A DNA stretch of 19,607 nucleotides from Elusimicrobiales bacterium (GTDB lineage Bacteria > Elusimicrobiota > Elusimicrobia > Elusimicrobiales > UBA9959): NCBI GenBank assembly GCA_026419335.1, contig JANZZP010000078.1, positions 1 through 19,607 of the forward strand. Reading direction: 5' to 3'. Made by a program: the position numbers and the translations under genes. Positions 1 to 6,847 of this stretch are shown piece by piece; position 1 is the stretch's first letter; every line of letters begins with the position of its first letter. The notes beneath the pieces are model-generated. The model saw only the letters and a list, made by a program, of their open reading frames with translations. It was not told the origin of the DNA and did no database searches.

Positions 1-285
1 AAAAAATTGGTTCCTAAATTTTCAGACATAAGACCATATATCATATCTTCATTTTCTATAGCTAAAAAATATAATATAAAAATATTGTCAGATGGAATTC
101 CATTATGTTTTATGAAAGGATTTGAAGATTTTTCAGTTAGCCGATTATATCCTAAATTAGATACTAAAGAAAAAATTAAAATTCTTATATGTAAAAAATG
201 TAAAAAATATAAAATATGTGATGGTATTCGTAAAGATTATTTAGAAATCTATGGAAACAACGAATTTCAAGATAACTATTATTGA
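1..285 (+). CDS. Radical SAM protein, C-terminal fragment (5' end outside window)
   Basis: The reading frame is open from the first base, so this is the C-terminal end of a gene that starts to the left; the TTG at base 7 is not a convincing start. About 94 residues are visible. The stretch GIPLC followed by a GFE element, then C-x2-C-x5-C and a final DG...Y.EIYG tail, is the arrangement I know from C-terminal auxiliary-cluster regions of radical SAM enzymes, where extra cysteines bind a second iron-sulfur cluster. The CxxxCxxC S-adenosylmethionine motif would lie upstream and cannot be seen. It converges on the next gene and overlaps its end by 7 bases. The substrate is unknown. The neighbouring radical SAM, U32 and methylase-fold genes suggest a shared pathway, which is inference. 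Confidence 0.6.
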   Translation, partial: KKLVPKFSDIRPYIISSFSIAKKYNIKILSDGIPLCFMKGFEDFSVSRLYPKLDTKEKIKILICKKCKKYKICDGIRKDYLEIYGNNEFQDNYY

Positions 286-1319
286 ACTAAAATTTTTGAG
301 ATACTTTTAATATTATTCTCAAAAATCTTCCTAATTTTTTTATATCTTATAAGCACTTTTAGCAAGTCAGAATGGTTTTTAAATTTATTTTTCATTAATA
401 TATAAAATCCAAAACCACAAAAAAATTCATTTGGAGTTGGAATTATTTTAAAATCCTCAAGAAAATTTTTATAAGATTTAAAAATATTATCTGGACTTCT
501 TTGGTAGTAATAAATTGAAGCCATATCACAAAGATAAAGATGACCATCATTCATTAGTGTAATGTTAACCATATCATTAATTTTTTTATTGCTTTTAAAA
601 TAAAGATTATTTATTTGAAAATATTTAAACATTTTCTTATTATTGAAATATACGGTAAATTTTTTAATTGAGACATTTAACTTTTCTATATCTTTTTTGG
701 ACCAATCAGACTGACAGTCAATGTCCCAATTTAATTTTTTAAATCCCAGAAGAAAAAGATGAAGACAATTATCGTAAAATTTACTTACATTAGATGGGGT
801 TATAAGCATATTAATTACTACTTGTCTTTTTAAATCATATTTTTCAATATTATTTATTACTGTTTGATACACTGAACCAACTGTAGTTTTAAAAACCCTA
901 TTCATATCATTTACCTCTTTTGTACCATCTAAACTAATTATTAGATTAATATTTTTACTCCTAACAAAGTTAGCAAATTCTTCGTCTAATAATGTAGCAT
1001 TAGTAAATACTGAAATATTGTGATTACTTGCGCCATTTAATATTAAATAATTTATACATTTTATTAGTAAACTTTTATATATTAATGGTTCACCACCATA
1101 AAAAGTTATTGGAATATCTTTATTATTTTTTAATATATAATCCATACTCTTTTTAAAAACTTTAAATGACAAAACTTTACCTTTAAGAAAAGAATCAAGA
1201 ATATAAGAATTACAATATTTACATTTTAAATTGCAGGAAGTATTTAAATAAATAAAAATATCACTTACTTGGCCTAAATTAATTAATTTTTTAATTCTAG
1301 CAAAAGATAAACGAATCAT
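279..1319 (-). CDS. Radical SAM enzyme of unknown substrate
   Basis: A 346-residue protein with the radical SAM signature CNLKCKYC (Cys29, Cys33, Cys36), which binds the [4Fe-4S] cluster that cleaves S-adenosylmethionine. The GGEP element that contacts the SAM amino group is at residues 75-78. The order (CxxxCxxC near residue 30, GGEP about 40 residues later, a barrel to about residue 230) fits the peptide- or small-molecule-modifying COG0535/COG0641 type. The C-terminal third has only isolated cysteines (in LYLCDM and FFCGFG) and no full SPASM set, so a second cluster is doubtful. The start ATG lies 26 bases from the divergent ATG at 1346 and has no Shine-Dalgarno site; a TATAAA on the minus strand ends 8 bases before it, so the message may be leaderless. 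Family is confident, substrate unknown. Confidence 0.85.
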   Translation of the reverse strand: MIRLSFARIKKLINLGQVSDIFIYLNTSCNLKCKYCNSYILDSFLKGKVLSFKVFKKSMDYILKNNKDIPITFYGGEPLIYKSLLIKCINYLILNGASNHNISVFTNATLLDEEFANFVRSKNINLIISLDGTKEVNDMNRVFKTTVGSVYQTVINNIEKYDLKRQVVINMLITPSNVSKFYDNCLHLFLLGFKKLNWDIDCQSDWSKKDIEKLNVSIKKFTVYFNNKKMFKYFQINNLYFKSNKKINDMVNITLMNDGHLYLCDMASIYYYQRSPDNIFKSYKNFLEDFKIIPTPNEFFCGFGFYILMKNKFKNHSDLLKVLIRYKKIRKIFENNIKSISKILVQ

Positions 1320-1345
1320 ATAAAAATTTTATAAAATTAAATTTA
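1320..1345. promoter_or_regulatory. Very short divergent promoter region with symmetric TATA core
   Basis: Only 26 bases separate two divergent start codons. An inverted repeat (7-base arms TATAAAA/TTTTATA around one A, 1319-1333) gives a -10-like TATAAA on each strand: 1330-1335 (+), 10 bases before the ATG at 1346, and 1328-1333 (-), 8 bases before the ATG at 1319. With transcription starting about 7 bases after a -10 box, both messages would begin at or within a few bases of the start codon. No Shine-Dalgarno sequence is present. The -10 assignments are inferred from sequence only. Confidence 0.45.
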
Positions 1346-2080
1346 ATGAAAACACTATATATCTGCGGTTATGGATTTGTTGAAAATGAGATATCATTAT
1401 TAACACTTAAAATACTATCTGAAGTAGATATAATAGTTTCACCTTCTTTAGAAGAAAGTAGTCACATTTTAAAATATATTTTTTCATTAAATCAAACAAA
1501 AAAAATTCAATTTAAAAATATAAGACACATAGATACTAACAAAACTGTCGTTATAATAAAATCATTATTCAAAAAATATACCAAAATTGCTGCTTTGTTT
1601 TATGGGAATCCACTTTTTATGAATTCAATAACAGAAAACTTAATTTCAAAATTAAAAAAAGTGAAAGTAGTGACTTTTCCAGCCATATCTTCATTTGATT
1701 ATATTTTTCATTTTTTTCCTAATTTAAATATATTCACAGAAAAAATAACAATACTAAATAATAAAATATTTGAAACAGCATATATGAAAAAAAAAGATAT
1801 AAATTTTGATACCTATTCACATGTTTTCATATTTGGAGCAGAAAACTTTAAGAAAAATTCTGGAATAAAAAACCTATTTATAAATTTATTTAAAAAACAT
1901 TACGAAATAAAACATAAACTTTTTTTACTGCATATCTCAGATTTAACTGAAAATAAAAAAATAATCAAAAAAGTAACTATAAAAAATATTATTGAAAATT
2001 TAAACAATTCCTTAATGCAAACTTTATATATACCACCTAAAAAAACTCTTTCACAATTAACTCAACATCAAAATCGTTAG
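1346..2080 (+). CDS. Tetrapyrrole-methylase-fold SAM methyltransferase-like protein 1
   Basis: A 244-residue protein with the fold pattern of the tetrapyrrole (corrin/porphyrin) methylase superfamily. It has an N-terminal strand and glycine turn (ICGYG, residues 6-10), then a long helix ending in a VDIIV strand, as in the usual ADVV. YGNP at 86-89 corresponds to the GDP/GHP SAM-contact motif, and PAISSFD at 112-118 to the PGISS element. YGxP followed by a SxxDxxF-type segment is closer to the borosin peptide alpha-N-methyltransferases (OphMA type) than to CobA/CbiF, but that is impression-level. The glycine-rich loop is poor compared with true methylases (GxGxGxP), so catalysis is unproven. 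Its last 44 bases overlap the convergent gene at 2037-2810. It has no Shine-Dalgarno site. A paralogue lies at 3743-4444. Confidence 0.6.
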   Translation: MKTLYICGYGFVENEISLLTLKILSEVDIIVSPSLEESSHILKYIFSLNQTKKIQFKNIRHIDTNKTVVIIKSLFKKYTKIAALFYGNPLFMNSITENLISKLKKVKVVTFPAISSFDYIFHFFPNLNIFTEKITILNNKIFETAYMKKKDINFDTYSHVFIFGAENFKKNSGIKNLFINLFKKHYEIKHKLFLLHISDLTENKKIIKKVTIKNIIENLNNSLMQTLYIPPKKTLSQLTQHQNR

Positions 2081-2810
2081 TAGCAAGTGAATTTATAAAC
2101 TTTTCATCACTAATTTTCTTATAAATAGAATTTTCAATAAGATAAAGTTTTTGAATTAAGCTTTTTACTTCTACTAAATAATTAGTATTTAAACATTCCA
2201 TATTACATTCTACCCCATCAGGGACATCTTCAGGCATGATATCTTTAAAACCTATTATACAGTTTCTTGCTGTAGATAAGAGAACATATGGAGTATGGAC
2301 AACAAACTTAACCTTTATATTATTTTCTAATAGTAAAATTAAATTATTTAAAGGTTCATCTTCAAAAGAAGATATTTCATATATAGAAACATTGTAATAT
2401 TTTTTCAAAAATTTTATAGACTCAATAGAGTTAATTGTCAATTTATCCTTCATCAACGAAAAAAAAGCTTTTGATAAATGTCTTCCTACAAATATCTCAT
2501 TATTAGGAAACATTCTTTTAATTAAAGTAAGTGTTCCAAAATCATTTATAGAAAACTTTACTTTTCTGAAATCGAATCTATCCTTTAAATTCAAAAACAT
2601 AGTTTTAGAATATTCAAATAATTTTTGAGAAAGTGGAGGTAAAGAAATTATAAATATTTTGTTAAGCAAAAACAAATCTTTTAAATATTTTTCATAAAAA
2701 AATACAAGATTTTCGCATGTTTCTGTCCCAAAATATAAAACATCATACTTATTAACATATTTTATAGTATTTTTATAATTTAAAATTCTAATCCTAACTC
2801 CATATTTCAT
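2037..2810 (-). CDS. U32-family protein, UbiV-like partner
   Basis: A 257-residue protein that I place in the U32 (peptidase U32/UbiU-UbiV/RlhA) superfamily as a short UbiV-type member. The YFGTETC segment ends in Cys32, much like the LGETVC segment of UbiV. A NDFG element at 89-92 is followed by GRHLSK, as in the barrel of UbiV proteins. Then come Cys184, Cys202 and Cys206 (C-x17-C-x3-C). UbiV binds a [4Fe-4S] cluster with one N-terminal cysteine and a C-x12-C-x3-C set, so the layout is the same with a longer spacer. Its ATG overlaps the stop of the upstream U32 gene (ATGA), so the two are co-translated, as expected for a heterodimer. Residues beyond the cysteines are poorly conserved. A role in oxygen-independent hydroxylation is inference, and ubiquinone synthesis itself is unsupported here. 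Confidence 0.55.
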   Translation of the reverse strand: MKYGVRIRILNYKNTIKYVNKYDVLYFGTETCENLVFFYEKYLKDLFLLNKIFIISLPPLSQKLFEYSKTMFLNLKDRFDFRKVKFSINDFGTLTLIKRMFPNNEIFVGRHLSKAFFSLMKDKLTINSIESIKFLKKYYNVSIYEISSFEDEPLNNLILLLENNIKVKFVVHTPYVLLSTARNCIIGFKDIMPEDVPDGVECNMECLNTNYLVEVKSLIQKLYLIENSIYKKISDEKFINSLATNDFDVELIVKEFF

Positions 2811-3718
2811 ATTCTATTTACCATTTCAATGAATTTTATTTTTGCTTCATTTTTATCATACTTTATCAGGAAAGAAGATAAGATATCTAAAATCTTCCTT
2901 ATATATCTTACCTTTTCTATTTTTATTTTTGTAGGGTCAGTCCTGCTACCATATTTAACAAAGTTTACTCCTAGTAAGTAGTAATCAAAAAACGAAGAAG
3001 CATTTAGTATACGAGGAACCTTGCCACAATTTAACCTTTCATCTATTCTTGATATTATTTTCTTATTATCTATTTTATAGAGAGATTTAATTTTAGCTTT
3101 AAAACCACCACATCCAAACTTACATATACTTCCCTCTAGACTAAAATCAGCATCAAAATATCTATCCCCATGAAGATAACAATAACCGTTTAGATATGTA
3201 CAACCAAAATATCTAAAAAAGAATACTTCTGTATCTATATTTTTATATTTACAAAAATTAATAACAGGAATAGCATCTTTAGATGAAATGTGATTTGGAA
3301 TTATAAGTCTTTTAAAATTTTTACCAAAATATTTATACAAAAATTCAATAGTTGCTATATTCATAACTGAGATCAATGAACTTGCATGAATTGAAATATT
3401 TTTAAAATTATCCTTTATATATCTACCAAGACCTATATCAGTAATAATTATTGAATCAATTCCACAATTAATTGTCTTTTTCAATAAAACATAATCCTTT
3501 TTTTCTATGATAGATCGAAAATCATTTATTGCAAGATGATATTTCATACCAATTTTATTACATATCCTAATAATACGTTTAAGATCATCAAAATTACGAA
3601 TAGAACCAGAATTAGCGTAATTAGGGAGCCAAGATACAGCAAAATAAACTTCATCAGCCCCAACCTTTCTTAAATACGAAATTTCAACAGGATCTGTAAT
3701 ACATGAAAGAATCTTCAT
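2807..3718 (-). CDS. U32-family protein, UbiU-like
   Basis: A 303-residue member of the U32 family. The N-terminus has the family pattern of alternating strands: a GADEVYFAV segment at 20-28, then NYANSGSIRNF, where U32 proteins carry the R..NF element. The cysteine motif is FGCTYLNGYC, then C-x3-C: Cys173, Cys180, Cys199, Cys203 (C-x6-C-x18-C-x3-C), closely matching the usual U32 signature C-x6-C-x15/16-C-x3-C that holds an iron-sulfur cluster. Another cysteine at 231 could substitute for Cys203, as UbiU uses a more distal fourth ligand. Known relatives hydroxylate RNA bases or ubiquinone precursors without O2; the peptidase label is historical. It is the first gene of a two-gene unit with the UbiV-like gene. 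Its start is 24 bases from the divergent ATG at 3743 and lacks a ribosome-binding site. Confidence 0.75.
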   Translation of the reverse strand: MKILSCITDPVEISYLRKVGADEVYFAVSWLPNYANSGSIRNFDDLKRIIRICNKIGMKYHLAINDFRSIIEKKDYVLLKKTINCGIDSIIITDIGLGRYIKDNFKNISIHASSLISVMNIATIEFLYKYFGKNFKRLIIPNHISSKDAIPVINFCKYKNIDTEVFFFRYFGCTYLNGYCYLHGDRYFDADFSLEGSICKFGCGGFKAKIKSLYKIDNKKIISRIDERLNCGKVPRILNASSFFDYYLLGVNFVKYGSRTDPTKIKIEKVRYIRKILDILSSFLIKYDKNEAKIKFIEMVNRI

Positions 3719-3742
3719 TATTAAAAATTATATAATTTTTAT
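3719..3742. promoter_or_regulatory. Divergent promoter region with perfect 20-base palindrome
   Basis: The 24 bases between two divergent ATGs contain a perfect 20-base palindrome at 3722-3741 with centre ATATAT. It places a consensus TATAAT on both strands: 3731-3736 on +, 6 bases before the ATG at 3743, and 3727-3732 on -, 8 bases before the ATG at 3718. This fits one symmetric -10 region firing in both directions and giving leaderless messages. An operator reading the palindrome is an alternative. No Shine-Dalgarno sequence is seen on either side. Confidence 0.5.
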
Positions 3743-4444
3743 ATGAAAAAACTTGTTATAGTTTCCAGTGGGATTGTAAAAGGAGATTTAACAATAAATA
3801 CAATTGAGTATGCTAACTCCGCCGATATTGTTCTAAATTATTCTACAGAAGGTGAAGAATATTTAAAAAAATATATAAAAAAAGAAATTATAAATATAAA
3901 CGAAAAAATTTCAAATATAGAATTAGAAGAAAATAAGCTTGAATTTTTATACAGCTTCATAAATAAAGTTTTTAAAAAATTTTCAAATATTTGTCTTATA
4001 ACAGCAGGTAATCCTTTATTTTTTAATGTATTTATAACAAAGTTATTCCTATTATTTAAAAGAGATAAAATAAATATAGAGATAAAACCAGGGATTTCAT
4101 CTATAGATCATGTAATAAACACAATAATCAAAACAATTAATCCAAAAATGCAATTATACTCAATATTTTCTTCACCATATTTTCTACTCTCAACTCCTAG
4201 AGATATTTTTGAAAAAGATACTATAATTATAAACTTTCACTCAATAAAATATAATAATAGCATAGAAGAAAAAAGAATTTTAAAGATATTATCTTCTATG
4301 AAATATAGAAAAATATATTTGATAAAGATAAATTATTTAAATTCTAAAGAAACAATAAAAAAATACTTATTACCTCAAGATATAAAAAAATTTATTAAAA
4401 GTTTAGATAATGAAACTACTGTCTATTTACAAGCAGAAAAATAA
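3743..4444 (+). CDS. Tetrapyrrole-methylase-fold SAM methyltransferase-like protein 2
   Basis: A 233-residue paralogue of the protein at 1346-2080. It has the same landmarks: an N-terminal strand with SSGIVKGD in place of the GxGxGxP loop, an SADIVLNY strand near residues 26-33 (the ADVV position), AGNP at 88-91 where methylases have GDP, and PGISSID at 116-122. The middle and C-terminal parts are lysine- and isoleucine-rich and have drifted. The degenerate N-terminal glycine loop means SAM binding cannot be assumed. The nearest known comparisons are cobalamin/sirohaem methylases, diphthine synthase and borosin peptide N-methyltransferases; the substrate cannot be told from sequence. It starts 24 bases from the divergent U32 gene, without a Shine-Dalgarno site. 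The gap to the next gene is 23 bases and carries its own ribosome-binding site. Confidence 0.55.
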   Translation: MKKLVIVSSGIVKGDLTINTIEYANSADIVLNYSTEGEEYLKKYIKKEIININEKISNIELEENKLEFLYSFINKVFKKFSNICLITAGNPLFFNVFITKLFLLFKRDKINIEIKPGISSIDHVINTIIKTINPKMQLYSIFSSPYFLLSTPRDIFEKDTIIINFHSIKYNNSIEEKRILKILSSMKYRKIYLIKINYLNSKETIKKYLLPQDIKKFIKSLDNETTVYLQAEK

Positions 4445-4467
4445 TATAATAGAAAAAGGAGTATCTT
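4445..4467 (+). promoter_or_regulatory. Possible -10 box and strong Shine-Dalgarno site before the M20 hydrolase
   Basis: TATAAT (4445-4450) directly follows the stop of the upstream gene, and AAAGGAG (4455-4461) lies 6 bases before the ATG at 4468. The ribosome-binding site is clear and decides that start. The TATAAT may be a promoter, but transcription from it would begin inside the Shine-Dalgarno, so it may equally be chance in AT-rich DNA. Confidence 0.4.
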
Positions 4468-5664
4468 ATGGATAATATAATAGAAACAGTTAAAAAATAT
4501 AAAAAAGATATTACTAATTTTGCATCACGTATAATTCAAACTCCAAGTTTTTCAACTAAAGAAAAAAAACTTGTTAAACTGATAGAAAATGAAATGAAAA
4601 AATGTAAGTTTGATGAAGTTTTTATAGATAAAATGGGAAACATAATTGGGAAAATTGGAAATGGTAAAATAAAAATAATGTTAGATGCCCACATAGACAC
4701 AGTTGGTATTGGTGATGAAAAACAATGGAAAGTTAATCCATTTTCTGGAATAATTAAAAATAATTCTATTTGGGGAAGAGGTGCTACAGATCAAAAATTA
4801 TCTATAGCATCAATTGTATACGCTGGAAAAGTAATAAAGGAATTAGGATTAGCCAAAAAATATACCTACATAGCTGTAGGTTCAGTTCAAGAGGAGGACT
4901 GTGACGGATTACCACTCCTTCACATAATAAATAAAGAAAAAATTAAACCAGATTATGTAATAATAACAGAACCAACTAATCTAAATATTTATATAGGACA
5001 TCGTGGAAGAATGGAAATAAAATTAACAATAAAAGGTAAATCAGCACATGCATCTGCGCCTGAAAGAGGTAAGAATGTTTTAGAAATGACTGCTGAAATA
5101 ATAAAAGAAATAAGCAACCTTAACAAAAAGTTAAAAAAACATCCTTTCCTTGGTAAAGGAACTGTAGCTGTTACATATCAGGAATGTAAAACTCCTTCGC
5201 TTAATGCAATACCAGATGAAGCTATTTTATATTTAGATAGAAGACTTACTTTTGGAGAAACAAAAGAAACTGCACTAAAAGAAATACAAAATCTCAAATC
5301 AGTACAAAAGTATCGCGCAAAAGTTGAAATTCTTTACTACAAGGCAAAAAGTTGGAAAGGTTTAGATGTTTATCACGAAAAATATTTCCCAACATGGTTT
5401 ATTCCAAAAAAACACCATTTAGTTAAATCTGCTATGCAAACAGCAAAACTCATAATGGGAAATAAACCAAAAATTGGAAAGTGGGTGTTTTCAACTAACG
5501 GTGTAGCAAGTTGTGGTAAATTAAAAATACCAACTATTGGTTTTGGACCAGGGAATGAAATATATGCTCACACTGTGAATGAACATATGCCAATTGAACA
5601 TTTAATTAAAGCAACTATATTTTACTCTTTAATAGGAAACTTTATAACAGAGGAAGTGAAATGA
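4468..5664 (+). CDS. ygeY: M20-family metallohydrolase, YgeY-like (selenium/purine cluster type)
   Basis: A 398-residue cytosolic M20 metallohydrolase with all expected metal and catalytic positions: His75 in AHIDT, Asp77, Asp108 in GRGATDQK, the catalytic Glu142-Glu143 pair, Glu168 in TEPTN, and a C-terminal His368 in AHTVNEH. The dimer-domain GKSAHAS motif is at 190-196. The segment QEEDCDG at 141-147 is characteristic of the YgeY subgroup, which is found with selenium-dependent molybdenum hydroxylase genes and anaerobic purine/urate breakdown. Most M20 enzymes cleave amide bonds of acylated amino acids; the YgeY substrate is less settled, with ureido or carbamoyl amino compounds plausible. 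The start is set by the AAAGGAG site 6 bases upstream. The stop overlaps the next ATG (ATGA). The other selenium/purine-type genes lie some 6 kb downstream. Confidence 0.85.
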   Translation: MDNIIETVKKYKKDITNFASRIIQTPSFSTKEKKLVKLIENEMKKCKFDEVFIDKMGNIIGKIGNGKIKIMLDAHIDTVGIGDEKQWKVNPFSGIIKNNSIWGRGATDQKLSIASIVYAGKVIKELGLAKKYTYIAVGSVQEEDCDGLPLLHIINKEKIKPDYVIITEPTNLNIYIGHRGRMEIKLTIKGKSAHASAPERGKNVLEMTAEIIKEISNLNKKLKKHPFLGKGTVAVTYQECKTPSLNAIPDEAILYLDRRLTFGETKETALKEIQNLKSVQKYRAKVEILYYKAKSWKGLDVYHEKYFPTWFIPKKHHLVKSAMQTAKLIMGNKPKIGKWVFSTNGVASCGKLKIPTIGFGPGNEIYAHTVNEHMPIEHLIKATIFYSLIGNFITEEVK

Positions 5665-6350
5665 TAGCAAAAATAACTTTTTTACTGATAGTTATAGTTA
5701 TGAATTTCTATTCCTGCAGTAAAAAATTAGACAATAAAATCGAAAGTTCACCAAAAGGAGTATATATGGGAATATATATAGAAAAATTATTAAATCCACA
5801 AACTTTAAATGAACAAGCTCCTGCTGAATTTAAAGTTAAATTTAATACAACCAAAGGAAGTTTTATCACAGAAGTAAAAAGAGAATGGGCCCCAAAAGGA
5901 GTAGATAGATTCTATAATCTGGTAAAAAATGGCTTTTATAATGACACAGCTTTTTTTAGAGTTATTAAAGGATTTGTTGCTCAATTCGGAATAAATGGAA
6001 ATCCTAAAATATCTGAAAAATGGATTAGCGCTACTATAGAAGATGAACCAGTAAAAATATCTAATACAAAAGGAACAATCTCTTTTGCAACAAGGGGACC
6101 TAATACACGAACGACTCAATTATTTATAAATTATGTTGATAATTTAAGACTTGATTCAATGGGATTTACTCCTTTTGCTAAAATAATTGAAGGAATGGAT
6201 GTAGTAGAAAAACTATATTCTGACTATGGAGAAGGGGAACCCTACGGAAAAGGTCCATCACAAATAAAAATACAAAATGAGGGAAATGATTATTTAAGAA
6301 AAAATTTTTCAAAGCTAGATTACATTATAACAGCTGAAATAATCAAATAA
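5661..6350 (+). CDS. Cyclophilin-type peptidyl-prolyl isomerase, probable lipoprotein
   Basis: A 229-residue protein with a hydrophobic N-terminal segment ending in FYSC. Cys19 is a likely lipidation site for signal peptidase II, with a loose lipobox. The mature part (about residues 54-229) is a cyclophilin domain: KFNTTKGSF at its start, FFRVIKGFVAQFG matching the FHRVIxxFMxQGG active-site segment (the catalytic Arg is kept), QLFIN and GFTPFAKIIEGMDVV near the end. It should catalyse cis-trans isomerisation of proline peptide bonds outside the cytoplasm, aiding folding of exported proteins. It overlaps the M20 gene by 4 bases, so it is translated from the same message. The N-terminal extension before the domain (about 35 residues after Cys19) is not recognisable. 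Confidence 0.85.
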   Translation: MIAKITFLLIVIVMNFYSCSKKLDNKIESSPKGVYMGIYIEKLLNPQTLNEQAPAEFKVKFNTTKGSFITEVKREWAPKGVDRFYNLVKNGFYNDTAFFRVIKGFVAQFGINGNPKISEKWISATIEDEPVKISNTKGTISFATRGPNTRTTQLFINYVDNLRLDSMGFTPFAKIIEGMDVVEKLYSDYGEGEPYGKGPSQIKIQNEGNDYLRKNFSKLDYIITAEIIK

Positions 6351-6424
6351 ACCTTCTTTTTATTCAAAAAAACAAAATGATATAATAATATTATAATATT
6401 TAGTTCTTTTAAAGAGGCATTATT
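6351..6424 (+). promoter_or_regulatory. Promoter-like intergenic region before nusB with 14-base palindrome
   Basis: This 74-base gap is one of the longest in the window. It holds two TATAAT boxes (6381-6386 and 6392-6397), the second inside a perfect palindrome AATATTATAATATT (6387-6400). An AAAGAGG ribosome-binding site (6411-6417) sits 7 bases before the ATG at 6425. A promoter for nusB-ligA-PurH-like is likely. The T-rich stretch after the previous stop is no convincing terminator because I see no GC stem. Confidence 0.45.
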
Positions 6425-6847
6425 ATGAAAATTGCCAGAAGGACAAAAGCAAGGATATATTGTTTTATATCCCTTTACCTTCATGATATAGGAAAAATTC
6501 CACCAAAGGAAATTCTATCTACCTTCATAGAAAACCAAGAAAATATAGGAATAATGTCCAGTGAAGAAACAAGAAATTTTTATAATGAGCTTTTCCTAAC
6601 AACTATTAATAATATTGAAAATATTGACAAAATAATTAGAGAGTCTACTCAAAAACCTATATATCCAATAGATAAAGCCATAATAAGAATGGCAACAGCT
6701 GAAATGCTTTATCTTAAAAATGAAGTTGCAGTTGTAATAAATGAAGCAATTGAAATTTCAAAAATGTATTCCCCAAACGAAGATAAAGGGCCACATTTTA
6801 TAAATGGGGTATTAGACACAATAGCAAAATCACATATATTGAAATGA
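6425..6847 (+). CDS. nusB: Transcription antitermination factor NusB
   Basis: A 140-residue all-helical protein of normal NusB length. The family's conserved C-terminal half is clear: PIDKAIIRMATAEMLYL, then VVINEAIEISK and FINGVLDTIAK, matching the LDRAILRLAxxEL, VxINEAVELAK and FVNGVLDxLA elements. The N-terminal ARRTKARIYCF is the usual RxxAxxxLY start. NusB pairs with NusE (ribosomal protein S10) on boxA RNA and keeps RNA polymerase processive through rRNA operons. It has a modest AGAGG Shine-Dalgarno site and ends in a 4-base overlap with ligA, so the two are co-translated. Confidence 0.93.
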   Translation: MKIARRTKARIYCFISLYLHDIGKIPPKEILSTFIENQENIGIMSSEETRNFYNELFLTTINNIENIDKIIRESTQKPIYPIDKAIIRMATAEMLYLKNEVAVVINEAIEISKMYSPNEDKGPHFINGVLDTIAKSHILK

